Origin: Pisaster brevispinus
Taxonomy: Eukaryota > Echinodermata > Asteroidea > Forcipulatida > Asteriidae
DNA: 64,000 nt
Reading direction: 5' to 3'
Assembly: GCA_023634235.1 (NCBI GenBank)
Contig: JAMKCF010000003.1
Span: 7,322,958-7,386,957, forward strand
Positions 45,901 to 56,050 of the stretch are shown one piece after another. The position numbers were made by a program, and so were the translations under genes. Numbering within the stretch: the first letter of the stretch is position 1; the number at the start of each line of letters is the position of its first letter. The notes beneath the pieces were generated by a model. It was not told the origin of the DNA. It worked only from the letters and a program-made list of their open reading frames with translations, and did not search any database.

Positions 45901-46480
45901 GACGATCATCCCTTGAAAGGTGTATCAAATCATAACCGTCTGGTTTGAGTTTTCCTATAACATGGTTGTCGTAGGAGAACAACCATGACTCAGTTATAAC
46001 TATCAATTCAAGGTCATTGTCCAAAATGTAATGGGTAATTTCAGCAGATTTCTGACGACAAGACTGAGCATTCATCAGACCAAACTTCAACGGTTTCAGT
46101 TTATCTGATGATTGATCGATGTTTAAAGGGATGAGATTTTGGCTACATACTGGCAATGTTCGGGTTGAGTTGCCTGTTTGCAAACGGGCACCATGTGGAG
46201 TCAGAACAACCTCAATTTTGCGTTGTTTTCTGGAACCTGCACGCACTCCTCTATGTGTTGGTAAAAAGGCATCCCTGTGAATTCCAAGCTCTATAATGGT
46301 GTTCCATGAAGAACTGGGCAGTAGTTGTTGTAAGCCCACTGAATACAGTTCCAAGAGTTGTGATCTTTTGTACATACATGTATACACCATGGTGGGTATA
46401 GCACACTGGCTGTGTGTATTAGTGTTGATAACTAAGTGTGTCTTTGTATGGGCCACAAGCCCCAGTGCACAACAATACAC
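42905..46480 (-). mobile_element. L2/CR1-like LINE, nearly full-length
   Basis: Minus-strand element with endonuclease, reverse transcriptase and a 3' UTR that ends GCGCTCTATAAATGCAG followed by (TTA)n at 42907-42928. The ending is shared in type with the SINE at 18222-18616. Compared with other elements in the window it is young: long frames, two localised defects. Its 3' end abuts the Helitron-like copy at 42900, so it inserted at or into that element. The 5' boundary is not certain; translation similarity starts near 46480. Confidence 0.88.
43230..46480 (-). pseudogene. LINE ORF2: endonuclease and reverse transcriptase, two main breaks
   Basis: 46480-45869: linker and start of EN (LKFGLMNAQSCRQKSAEITH, ELIVITESWL). 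45856-44522: rest of EN (VVGDFNFHVN, HVSDHTLNLIISR, YQISDHFCITCEL) and the pre-RT linker. 44525-43674: RT with FQSAYRVGHSTETALLAVQN, LLDMSAAFDTVNHTILL, GVPQGSVLGPFLFTIY and YADDTQLYL (catalytic YADD). 43605-43411: tail with ILTGTRRKDHITPVLRSLHW. Break 1: a 16-bp unit (TTGAAAGGAGTAGCAG) occurs three times at 45841-45889 and brings in TGA and TAG, yet the frame is the same on both sides. Break 2: a one-base loss near 44530 before the RT. The 3' third has further shifts. Known function: target-primed reverse transcription. Confidence 0.9.
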
Positions 46481-46805
46481 TGCAATGCACTGTAGTAGAA
46501 GTTATGGTGGTTTGGTGTACACAGATTCAGCCATGCAAGATTTCAGTACCATCCAAGGAGATGCAAAAAACACACAAACAGTTTTTCAGTCTGCTTGCTG
46601 AAACTCCACATCCAAATGTACACCACAGGTCCCAGGGTGGTCACCAAAACATAATGAACAAATCAGTATAAAAATGAAGTAACAGAACAGTACACTTAAG
46701 TGAAAAATAAAGGCAATTTGCAGAGCACTATTTTACTGTGATTAATTAACGTCTATGAAATCGTTGCAATACCTGCTGCTATGGATTCAAACTGCCTCTA
46801 GCCAT

Positions 46806-47150
46806 CGGGCTAGCTCGGTGGTCTAGTGAGTGGTAAGACATATATCTGCTCTAGCAATAACAAGTTTGTGGGTTCTGATCCCATCCAAGTGATTGCCTGT
46901 GGATTTTTTTTCACAGAACTCGGGAAAGTACATGTACATGTATACAGTGCTGAAATAATACACATCAGTGTAAAGCCCAGTTCATACTTCCTGCGAATGC
47001 CAAAGCGAAGCGAGTTTTGGTGATGCAATAACAATCGGTACATGCTGCCCTTCCAATTGTGATGCGAGAAAATTCACTTTGCACAAACATGACGAAGGAA
47101 GTACATGTATGAACCGGGCTTTAGGGTGAAAACCAAATTATAATAGGTTA
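46806..47150 (+). mobile_element. tRNA-derived SINE, interrupted by a TA-target MITE
   Basis: Same family as 38186-38595: GGGCTAGCTCGGTGGTCTAG head with a small GTGA duplication, GGGTTCTGATCCCATCC in place of the B box, GATTGCCTGTGGATTTTTTT, AACTCGGGAAAGTAC, ATACACATCAGTGTA, then after the MITE GGGTGAAAACCAAATTATAA. Confidence 0.85.
46973..47121. mobile_element. 149-bp MITE with TA duplication, nested in the SINE
   Basis: It begins AAGCCCAGTTCATACTTCCT and ends AGGAAGTACATGTATGAACC then GGGCTT, inverted ends with an ACATGT insertion in one arm. TA lies on both sides (46971-46972 and 47122-47123). The SINE copy at 38575 reads through the site as GTGTAGGGG, confirming the duplication. No coding capacity. 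Confidence 0.88.
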
Positions 47151-47159
47151 GTATATTAG

Positions 47160-47214
47160 TACTATTTTTGATATTACCAAAACTAGTAATAATTTGGTAA
47201 TATCAAAAATAGTA
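47160..47214. other. Perfect 22-base inverted repeat (hairpin)
   Basis: Arms 47160-47181 and 47193-47214 (TACTATTTTTGATATTACCA plus AA, and its complement) around an 11-base loop. It is followed by other TAGTAT/ATACTA words. Probably the remnant of a small fold-back element. Confidence 0.85.
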
Positions 47215-47589
47215 ATACCATTTATATTACTAGTATTATAATAGTATTACTACATAAAAACAAAAATGCTCTAGACCTACACTTATGCGGAACAATGCAG
47301 TTCGTTCTGCTATCGTCGTGGAGATGATAGCAGAACGAATCACATTATAGTTCTAGGACTTAAGCTGCTAGTGTTGGGCGCAATCTTTGAAGTTGTCCTT
47401 TTTTCAAATTCATGCAGAAAGGTAGCAACATTTGTTTCCTTGCATGATTTTAAAATTTGCACAGGATAGCTCGGGCGCAAATTTTGAACACCGCGCGATC
47501 TTTGTTGTCAACTATAATTCTCACCATAGGCTGATACATGTAGGTGTCGTTAAATATACACTATTAAGCGATACACTTGGAAAATAATT

Positions 47590-48386
47590 AAGGCTTCTTA
47601 TGGTAACGGTTTTGAATTGGCCAGACCCAGAAAGATCCACTTGTAGCAGCTTTGAACAAAATATAGTTAAAATCATTTTCAGAAAAGATTCCATTTGAAG
47701 TAATGTGCTTGTGAAAGGTCTAAATAGGGCCTATTATCGTTTTTCATCCCCCCCCCCCCCAACATTGAAAATCTACTCTATAAATTTAATGTTAATTTTA
47801 CTACAGGTTTTCCTAGTCATTGTCGGCCACATTTAATATTTTTATACAAAAGGTGACTCTTTCGAACCACTAATTTGAATAGACACTTGGGAGGCGTGCC
47901 AGACCCCCGGATCTTCCCCAAATGGGGGAGGCTATTTCTAGTTTTGAACTTCAGAAACCCTAATAAAATATGTAGCTTTCCACCAAGTATCCACTATAAA
48001 AAAAATTAAAAGGATGAAAAAAATAACGATGTCAATAATCATTAAATTTAATGATTTTTTTGTTTTAATTTGTATATTTGCACAAAAGAAAATTTCTATT
48101 AGTATAATAACAAGTAGGCTAACAATTTTTTAAATGTTATATCTGTAATTCAGTAATTGCTAGGTATTATATTTGTACAAAAAATGTCTATAACGTTTAT
48201 TAAGTATTTGTTGGGTGTTATAATTTACGATAAATTGAGCGACGTTAATAAAATCATTGACAAATTTGGGGCATGGAGTTTATTTTTTGATGCCTTTTTT
48301 TTACCCAAGCACAAACTAAACATACAGGCTATAATTAGGCTTTACTCAATATTCCTTTCAATACGATTACCACCATAAGAAGCCTT
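47590..48386 (+). mobile_element. 797-bp TIR element, copy 1
   Basis: Ends AAGGCTTCTTATGGT and its complement. The TIR continues outward imperfectly as GGAAAATAATT on the left and ATTTTTCCG on the right. The interior is nearly identical, in inverted orientation, to 51590-52408, including a poly-C run and a 60-codon frame (YLLGVIIYDKLSDVNKIIDK) preserved in both because the copies are recent. The frame resembles no known protein. Confidence 0.85.
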
Positions 48387-48389
48387 ATT

Positions 48390-49320
48390 TTTCCGCACCA
48401 AATGCACGCAGCATACCAGTGATACAAGCAACGGCGGCCATTTTTGTTATCGGAAGGCGACAATTCTGAATAACGATGGGAATTTATCATTTTTTGCACC
48501 TTTTTTTTTGTGGAGTGGATTTTAGGGACCCACCCCGAGCTCACTGTGAAAACAATGAGCACATAGAGCCTAACTTTGGCGAGCTCTGTTTTCAAAAGAG
48601 AACTCCAGGTGCATAAACGTGAAGGGGAAAACGTTTCGAATAGGATTTTGTACATGATGACCTATATGAGGGTCGTGGAGACGATAGCGGAACAAACCAC
48701 ATAGTTCTAGGAGTAGGACTAGGACTCTTTAGGAGTACTACTAAATACAGTGTACGTGCATGTGCCGAGTTTGTGGGTGCCGAGTTTGCAAAGTGCCTAA
48801 ACTAAGTGACCGGTTACCCTCTACTCTAGAGTGTAGAACTAGTATATTTTGTTTTACAGTGGTTAAAGAACAGAATTACATTTTACTAACTTTGACCGCT
48901 GTAATTTTCGATCAGCTTCGTTCTTGATCATATTCATACTCATCATGTCATCATAGTGTTGGGCGTACTCTTTTTGATGATGGCCTTTTTTAAAATTCGC
49001 GCGAGCCAATTTAAAAATTTGCGTGCGCGCAATTTTTGAACTGAAGTTTGTGCAAACAAATAAAAATTGCGCGGCTGGGACACGAAATTGACACGAACTA
49101 CACAGTTTGCATAAACGATTACCTGCCGAACAAGCCACGTCCTGACGCGGTTGTCATATCAATTTGAGCAGAGAATAAAAGTTCGAGTAATGGATAATTT
49201 CCTTTTACTGTAAAAAGCTGTGAGACTTCTTAGTATATTTTATGTAATTTTGAATATTTTATTAGCATTTTGCACTGTATGCTATGGGAGTTTATTTTGT
49301 GGGGTGGCAACACACCAACA
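48390..49320. other. Spacer without recognised gene
   Basis: It contains a GATAGCGGAACAAACCACAT word near 48676 that parallels 47325 (GATAGCAGAACGAATCACAT), and a GTTGGGCGTACTCTTTTTGA stretch near 48958 related to 47375 and 54040. These are small dispersed repeats. The ORF at 48335-48655 is not recognised. Confidence 0.5.
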
Positions 49321-50229
49321 GGTAAACAATATTGATCTCCATTAATATTGACTGGATAGGACACGTTACCCCATATGCATCTACGCGCGCGTTTTTTTAG
49401 GGGTTTAAAAAATGCAAACGCAGAGTCGTCGCACCATTCTGTCAGCAACGCAAACATATGAAGTTTGTTGCTGGAGCAAAGTTTCTTGCACCCAAATTTA
49501 CTCGTTTCTCCTCATTTTTTTAAACAAGATGAGACGAAAATTTAGTTTAAAACTAAAGAATAAAACACAATGGAGTGAAGTGTTGCGCAGCTGTAGGTTG
49601 CCAGAACGCAAGAACTACAAATGTTCAGAAAGTTGGAGTCTCCTTTAACAAGTAAGTGCTTATAGTCTGCAAAGAATAATGAGCGTTGCTAATTGTGTGC
49701 TTAAATGCATCCATGTATGACACTGACACGTTTTTCTGAGGCCTCCTCACGAAACTACTTAATACTTTTTAAAAAGTAATATTATTCATAATATTATAAT
49801 AGACGGGGGATAGTAATAACCAACTCAACTTAGTGACAATGGTATCGTTTCATTGGGTTTTTCAAGAAAACCTTTTGATTTTGTGAAGTGGCCAGCAGTC
49901 GCAAGACGCAGAATACTAAAATGGGGGGATTTAACATCGCAGATTTCGCTGCGAAAATTCAATCGACAGCACCACCCAAATCTTACCGCCAGCAGAACTG
50001 GAAGAACAATAATGTAAACAGGAAAAATTACCACTCTGTAACTAAATGAACACGTTGTTTTGGATAATCATTGATGTGTATTGTCACACAAATCATTAAA
50101 TAAATGCGCATTTACGCACAACTCAAGGATGCTCAGAGACAGCTAATTACAACATGTTTGAGAGCCAGCGCAGCGGCAGGGGCAAACTAAGACGGTTACC
50201 TGATATGTGTAGCTGTAATGTACATGTAC

Positions 50230-51400
50230 ACTGTCATGACTGTGCAGTGTTTGGACACTGGTTTCTTCGAAAATGGCTCACTAGCATGCACTCCATAATG
50301 GCAACCATGTCAGGAATCATGTTGTTCACACATTAAGAACTATTTCCACTCAGTGAGTTCGAGTTGTAATCCACCCTTTCTGAATTTCCGTTTGTCACAC
50401 GCCGGTCACGTTCCCAAATTACCAATGACGCCATGCAAAACTGAATGCAAACTACACTATGTTTTTCTACTACCTAGCCTAGCTACCGAACAACAAGTAA
50501 ACCAAGTTTATGAAATTATTTGAGAAATTTTGATACAATTACATTTTGATACAATTAAATTGTGATACAATTAAGTGTTACAATTGACTATCCTAGTAAC
50601 AGACAGCTAGCTGCGCATGTGCACCGGGGTTGGGAAAGTAAATAGAACTAATGTTTCAACCTCCGTCATTAATAGAGGGGCTAACCCCGCCGTTTTCAGA
50701 AGTTTTGATGAGCAATAAAAAAAATATATTCTAGTCCTCCGGTCTTTCCGCAATGGAACCCCGATCCGTAATATTGCTAGTTTCAAAGTGTTTCTATCAA
50801 AATCTTGATTAATTAAAATTTTAATAATTTGAATACAATTTTACAAATGTCAAATGTTGTTGTTGATTGTTGTTGAAGTTGTTGATTGACTTGTCATACA
50901 TGTTTTTAAACTAACGTCATGAACATCTCTTAAATTCAACAAAATGTAGGCCTATGTTACTAATATTGGACAGCTGTTCTCTGTTCAAAAAAACTTAACA
51001 AATTATTTATGATTGACATAAGTTATTAAATAATGCTGTAATCAAATGTTTCAATTACAAATAATATTCAGTATTTTAATTCATACCAGTTTTCCGAACC
51101 GATTCCTTTCGATGCTTTGGGGCTTACTTGTTTCGTTTTGCTGTTTTCTTCCACTTTTTGGACTTCACCCTGACGCTTAACTGCGATGTAAGGGCCTTTC
51201 TTGGAAGAAAAATTGATCGATATAGGCCTAGGACATTTGCCAATCATTTATGAGAAGCAACTTCTCAGAACAGTTCGGCTTCCGAGCCGCTTACTGTTTA
51301 GTGATCATTGTTGTATTACCCGATGCAATAAATTGTTTATCCATTGTTGTTGGATAACAAGGTTTTTATTTATCTGAAATATCTGTGACACATTGGATAC
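50230..51400. other. No gene recognised
   Basis: AT-rich interior of the candidate MULE-like element. Only short ORFs. A GGACCC-free region with repeated 'gatacaatta' words near 50530-50580 is the only local repeat seen. Confidence 0.5.
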
Positions 51401-51411
51401 GTTGGACGATT

Positions 51412-52589
51412 GGGGGCTGGTCATCTCGCCCCCTAGCAACCTCGCCCCCATGCAAAGTAGCCCCCTAACCGGCTCGCCCCGGGTTGTTACAAAGTCGCCC
51501 CCAAACAATGCCGCCCCTTAGCAAAGTCGCCCCCAGACAATGTCGCCCCCTAGCAAAGTCGCCCCCAGATGTTATTTAGTTCGGGAAATAAGGCTTCTTA
51601 TGGTGGTAATCGTATTGAAAGGAATATTGAGTAAAGCCTAATTATAGCCTGTATGTTTAGTTTGTGCTTGGGTAAAAAAAAGGCATCAAAAAATAAACTC
51701 CATGCCCCAAATTTGTCAATGATTTTATTAACGTCGCTCAATTTATCGTAAATTATAACACCCAACAAATACTTAATAAACGTGTATAGACATTTTTTGT
51801 ACAAATATAATACCTAGCAATTACCGAATTACAGATATAACATTTAAAAAAACGTTAGCCTAGGCCCTACTTGATTGTTATTATACCAATAGACATTTTT
51901 TTTTTGCAAATAAATAATACATACAAATTAAAACAAAACAATCATTAACTTTTTAAAATGATTATTGACATCGTTATTTTTTTCATCCTTTTAATTTTTT
52001 TTATAGTGGATACTCGGTGGAAAGCTACATATTTTATTAGGGTTTCTGAAGTTCAAAACTAGAAATAGCCTCCCCCATTTGGGGAAGATCCGGGGGTCTG
52101 GCACGCCTCCCAAGTGTCTATTCAAATTAGTGGTTCGAAAGAGTCACCTTTTGTATAAAAATACTAAATGTGGCCGACAATGACCAGGAAAACCTGTAGT
52201 AAAATTAACATTAAATTTATAGAGTAGATTTTCAATGTTGGGGGGGGGGGATGAAAAAACGATATAGGCCCTATTTAGACCTTTCACAAGCACTTCAAAT
52301 GGAATCTTTTCTGAAAATGATTTTAACTATATTTTTTTCACAGCTGCTACAGTGGATCTTTCTGGGTCTGGCCAATTCAAAACCGTTACCATAACCATAA
52401 GAAGCCTTAATTATTTTCCGAACTAAATAACATCTGGGGGTGACTTTGCTAGGGGGCGACATTGTCAGGGGGCGACATTGTCAGGGGGCGACTTTGTGTA
52501 ACAACCCGGGCGAGCCGGGTAGGGGGCGACTTTGCAGGGGGCGACTTTGTTGGGGGCGAGCTTGCTAGGGGGCGAGATGACCAGCATCC
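51412..52589. mobile_element. hAT-like element with 8-bp duplication, G-rich inverted arms and a captured core
   Basis: The 8-base GGACGATT flanks both ends (51404-51411 and 52590-52597). The ends are GGGGGCTGGTCATCTCGCCC and its near-complement (GGGCGAGATGACCAGCATCC). Arms of about 190 bp on each side are built from repeats of GGGGGCGACTTTG / GGGGGCGACATTGTC. They run inward through CAGATGTTATTTAGTTCGG to the core 51590-52408, which is the inverted copy of the element at 47590-48386. An 8-bp target fits hAT. No transposase. Confidence 0.88.
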
Positions 52590-53027
52590 GGACGATTCAC
52601 CACTGTCATTTTTCTTTTCATGTTAAAAGGTTGTATAGATACAATTGCGCATGCGTGTCTTCACTTGAAAACCCTCTACTATACTAGAGCGAGTACACTG
52701 TGCGTGCTGCGCCGTTGATCATTGAACGTGTGCAATGCGCGTTCGACGTGTCCTATCCAGTCAATATTAATGGAGATCAAAGACAATGGTAAACAATCAT
52801 CGCCATCTTGAACTGTATCCCAGCATCCTTTGGCACAAGAAATTAGGAACTTACACTTACACTACAGTTTCGAGAGCATTCCTGTTTTTACAACATTCTC
52901 CAAGTTTTTGAACAAAAGAATCGCTTCAGCCATACGTAAAAATCCAGCATATTGCTACTACGAACTTACCTTTTTAAACTATTGAGGTAAAATTTCTTTA
53001 TACAGCTTATAATTTTTATATTTCGGG

Positions 53028-53882
53028 TCGTACTAATTAGCGTCAACAGACAACAGGCCCGTTTCACGACAACTCAAGACAACTCAAGACAACTCAAGAC
53101 AACAAATTTAAAATACCATCAAATACAATGGTTGTAATCAGAGTGTATCTGGAAACACGTTTAAAACTGACTGGAACCATCGTGCATACATATTTTTTAC
53201 GGGAAAATTTTTTTTTCGTAAAAATAGTCAACTTTCTCCGTCCGTAGAATTGGCTGACGTGATGCTATTACACAAAATGTCAGCCCGCCCCTTACCAACC
53301 AGTGCTATAACTGCGCATGTGCAGAGCTAATTAGCATATTTCATGGGAAGGGCCTATTGGCCGACGTGATGCTATTGCGCTTGCGCAATGACTTTGGACC
53401 GCACCATTATGATATGGGTGGGTTTGTGTTAGGGGTTGGGAACTCCCCTTGTGTACACTGTATACAGTGTCGGTAAGGGGGTTGAAATTGAGACAGAAAA
53501 AAGAGTTAAAGAACAAAAGAAATAAATAAAGAAACAAAGAAACAAAGAAATACATGTAAATAAAACTATAATAATTTTATGAAGAGTTTCTTACATTGAC
53601 ATGAGTGTGTGGGCACCATTCTCGACTTAAAAATTGCACTTACCTGTAGTGTAATGGTGCGGTCCTATGTCATTGCCGAGCGCAACGGAGAAAGTTTACT
53701 ATTTTTCCCGTGAAAAATATGTATGCACGATGGTTCCAGTCAGTTTTAAACGTGTTTCCAGATACACTCTGATTACAACCATTGTATTTGATGGTATTTT
53801 AAACTTGTTGTCTTGAGTTGTCTTGAGTTGTCTTTGAGTTGTCGTGAAATGGGCCTCCCTGTTGACGCTAATTAGTATGACC
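53028..53882. mobile_element. TIR element with about 190-bp inverted arms
   Basis: The left arm 53028-53235 and right arm 53690-53882 are inverted copies: GGCCC(G/A)TTTCACGACAACTC, then two to three AAGACAACTC repeats, 'taaaataccatcaaatacaatggttg', AACACGTTTAAAACTGACTG and CATCGTGCATACATATTTT. The similarity extends outside the GGCCC ends into ACTAATTAGCGTCAACAG. The middle (53236-53689) contains no gene; a GAAACAAAGAAACAAAGAAA run is near 53530. Confidence 0.88.
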
Positions 53883-53919
53883 GTATATTTCACGACAAGT
53901 GGTGAAGATTACAGTTGAA

Positions 53920-54225
53920 CGACAAAGATCGCGCGGTGTTCAAAGTTTGCGCCAGAGGTACCCTGCGAAAATTTTAAAATCACGCAAGGAAACAAAGATT
54001 GCGCCGTAAAAAATGGCACACCGCGCGAATTTCAAAAAAGGCCATCTTCAAAGATTGCGCCCAACAATAGCACTACCTACCGATGGAATGCTCCCTTTTT
54101 TTTGTAGATTGCCCTACTGCTGAAATTCAATCGGAAATAATCAAATGCTTTTCAAGAATAAATAATCTAACCATCTTAACATACATCAATTTGCTGTTTT
54201 TATTAAAATTGAGAAGGCCTTCAGT
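53920..54225. other. Small dispersed repeat, no gene
   Basis: AAAGATCGCGCGGTGTTCAA, ACGCAAGGAAACAAAGATTG and TTCAAAGATTGCGCCCAACA form an inverted relative of 47375-47515 (GTTGGGCGCAATCTTTGAAG ... CGCGCGATCTTTGTTG). Probably a MITE family. Confidence 0.55.
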
Positions 54226-54954
54226 AGGAAGGCACTAAAAACTAACTTCTGCAGCGGCTCGGGCACCTAGAGCTTTCGGAAGCAATGCGTGACATGACTT
54301 CGCACATGCGCACACGCACACGCCTCGACCGGCTGCGGACGGGCAAGCACAACCTCGATCTCAGGAATGATCGATCTCGTCGCACCATTTTTCCCCAGCA
54401 TGCCTTGCTCGAACATAGACTGGTCCGCTGTCTTTATCCGCAAGACAGGTACTGGTTTTTCAGACCCAATGATTTCATTGGATAAATGATTTCATTGAAT
54501 AAACGTGCTGTGACGTAAGCTTTGCATATCTGTGTTATGATTGGTCGAGTTTACGAGGTGATGTAGTTTGTCAGCTTGCACTTTCGATCGTCTGCTGCAT
54601 GCAACTAGTGTCATGTAGTGTTGTTTATTTACTATGTAATGTGAACATGTACGTGTGAATTGACTGCGAGTCTTCGTGTGAAATGAATGCTAGGTCAAAG
54701 GTACATCTGCCAACATCCGGTCTGGCAGGTATCTGGCGTTATTCACAAGCCTCGAAGTGTGGCGTAGATGTTCAGGCTAGCTCGAACATAACCCCTGGAA
54801 TTGGTTCATTAACATGTGCTAGAATCTCAGTATAGCACATTTTAATTAGGCCTGTGGCCGATCCACTCTTTGTGCCCCCCCAAGTATGGTCCGCTTACGC
54901 GCAAAAGAGGCACAAGTCAAAGAGCAACTGGTCCCCCTCTTATGGGAAGCCCAA

Positions 54955-55240
54955 TAATTTGATAAACACTTCTTATCACCGATAAACACAGGATAGAGAC
55001 AAATAGTGTTTTTTCGTTATAAACAGTTTTTTCGAGTAAACAGTGTTTTTCGGCGATAAACAGTTTTTCGAGAAAAACTGTGTTTCTCACTTGAAAACCA
55101 AAGTTAATCTCGATAAACACTGTTTTTCGCCGAGTAACAGAGTTTTTCGAGATAAACAGTGTAATTATCAACTGATAAACACTGTTTTTCGAAAAACTCT
55201 GTTTATCGCTTGATAAACAGAGTTATTCGGGGTGATAAAC
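54955..55240. repeat. Cluster of GATAAACACTGTTTTTCGA-type short dyads
   Basis: About a dozen irregularly spaced copies of GATAAACA(C/G) and AACTGTTTTTCG with their complements, forming many overlapping small hairpins (for example near 55055-55085 and 55145-55200). No fixed period, so not a simple satellite. Confidence 0.8.
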
Positions 55241-55246
55241 ACAGTT

Positions 55247-55358
55247 TATATAATAGAGATCAATGATCACAACCATATAGAGTTATATATATCGTATTCA
55301 ATGTTGCCCTTGTAAAAAATGGGGCGCGCGTCTCCTTGCCATTGATCTCTATTATATA
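55247..55358. mobile_element. 112-bp MITE
   Basis: Perfect 19-base inverted ends TATATAATAGAGATCAATG (55247-55265 and 55340-55358). A third half-copy, AGAGATCAATG, follows at once (55359-55369). The CATTGATCTC(T/C)ATTA core resembles the ends of the MULE-like element at 49331 and 52787. Confidence 0.85.
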
Positions 55359-55632
55359 AGAGATCAATGCTCCTTGCGATCCCGTCACGTTTGTGCACGT
55401 AGTATTACCAGTGCGCCCTCTAGTTCCTAACTCTATGGTACATCTCTACCAGGGGTTAGTGACAAGAGGTATCGATACGGCACGCTTCCCATGGTAGCGA
55501 GGCTGGAGCTTGCCTGCCCGCAGCCAAGGCATGTGCGTGTGCATGTGCGAAGTCCGTCTCACGCATTGCTTCCGAAAGGCGCAACCACTGCAGAAGTTTG
55601 TGTTTAGTGCCTCCCTATATTTATTTTACAAC

Positions 55633-55773
55633 ATGTGTGACAATGAGTCAACATCAGATTTACAAACAAGAGGGAAGCAATTTCGTCAAAATGATTCTGA
55701 TAATCCACTCGTTTTACCTAAATCTGTTGCAGAAAAGCAGCGACTTCAGATTGATAAACTCATGAGAAATCCT
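55633..55773 (+). CDS. PRKRIP1: PRKRIP1 exon 1
   Basis: 47 codons from ATG at 55633 to a CCT|GTAAGT donor at 55773/55774, phase 0. It begins MCDNESTSDLQTRGKQF and ends PLVLPKSVAEKQRLQIDKLM then RNP. The last part matches the human PRKRIP1 start as I recall it ([20 protein letters not shown] then KNP). PRKRIP1 is a small basic nuclear protein that binds double-stranded RNA, inhibits PKR in mammals, and is a long-helix component of the catalytic (C*) spliceosome. A longer frame starts upstream at 55510, but it runs through the repeated GC-rich block and is unlikely to be used. The next exon, which should carry the very conserved PPEFVRDVMG motif, was not found before 64000. Confidence 0.8.
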
Positions 55774-56050
55774 GTAAGTATTGACTGATCGCACACCATC
55801 GATCGTACATAGGATTAACCATGGAGGTTCTAATTCTACCTCCATGGATTAACATAGACTAGGAATTTTTTGAATGAGCATGGAAAAAAGCCGGTAAATT
55901 GACAACTGCCGACAAGTTTAATTAAATGCATTTAAAAAAACACGTTAGAACATAAACAAACGATTGAATATATGTAGAGAAGAGTCATAAATATACAAAT
56001 TACCTTCAATCTATTATTCATTAAAGAAAAAAAATTTACTTGGGAAAAAC

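Larger units (their letters stand above)
49331..52787. mobile_element. Candidate MULE-like element with 10-bp duplication
   Basis: GGTAAACAAT occurs immediately outside both ends (49321-49330 and 52788-52797). Just inside are inverted copies of TTGATCTCCATTAATATTGA then CTGGATAGGACACGT, about 36 bp. The right end has a six-base insertion after its first ATTG. A 9-11-bp duplication fits Mutator-like elements. No MULE transposase is seen. A minus/plus pair of small frames (for example RRKFSLKLKNKTQWSEVLRS at about 49530-49590, ending at a GTAAGT-like site) is conserved in the partial copy at 56051. The element carries the hAT-like insertion at 51412-52589. Confidence 0.65.
54226..55616. repeat. 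Inverted pair of about 110-120-bp GC-rich blocks just upstream of PRKRIP1
   Basis: The left block 54226-54346 and right block 55508-55616 are inverted copies sharing AGGCACTAAA, ACTTCTGCAG, TTTCGGAAGCAATGCGTGA, ACTTCGCACATGC and GGCTGCGG-CGGGCAAGC. The right block ends 17 bases before the PRKRIP1 start codon, so it covers its 5' UTR and probably core promoter. Between the blocks are the dyad cluster (54955-55240) and a 112-bp MITE. It could be a TIR element or a duplicated, inverted promoter segment. Confidence 0.8.

Noticed and set aside
48157..48378. Conserved-looking 60-codon frame shared with 51598-51804
   Set aside because: Identity comes from two recent copies of the same transposon core. 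There is no sign of codon-level selection and no known domain.
54285..54485. 66-codon plus-strand ORF rich in Arg
   Set aside because: It lies within the inverted GC-rich block, its frame is not kept in the twin block, and there is no similarity.
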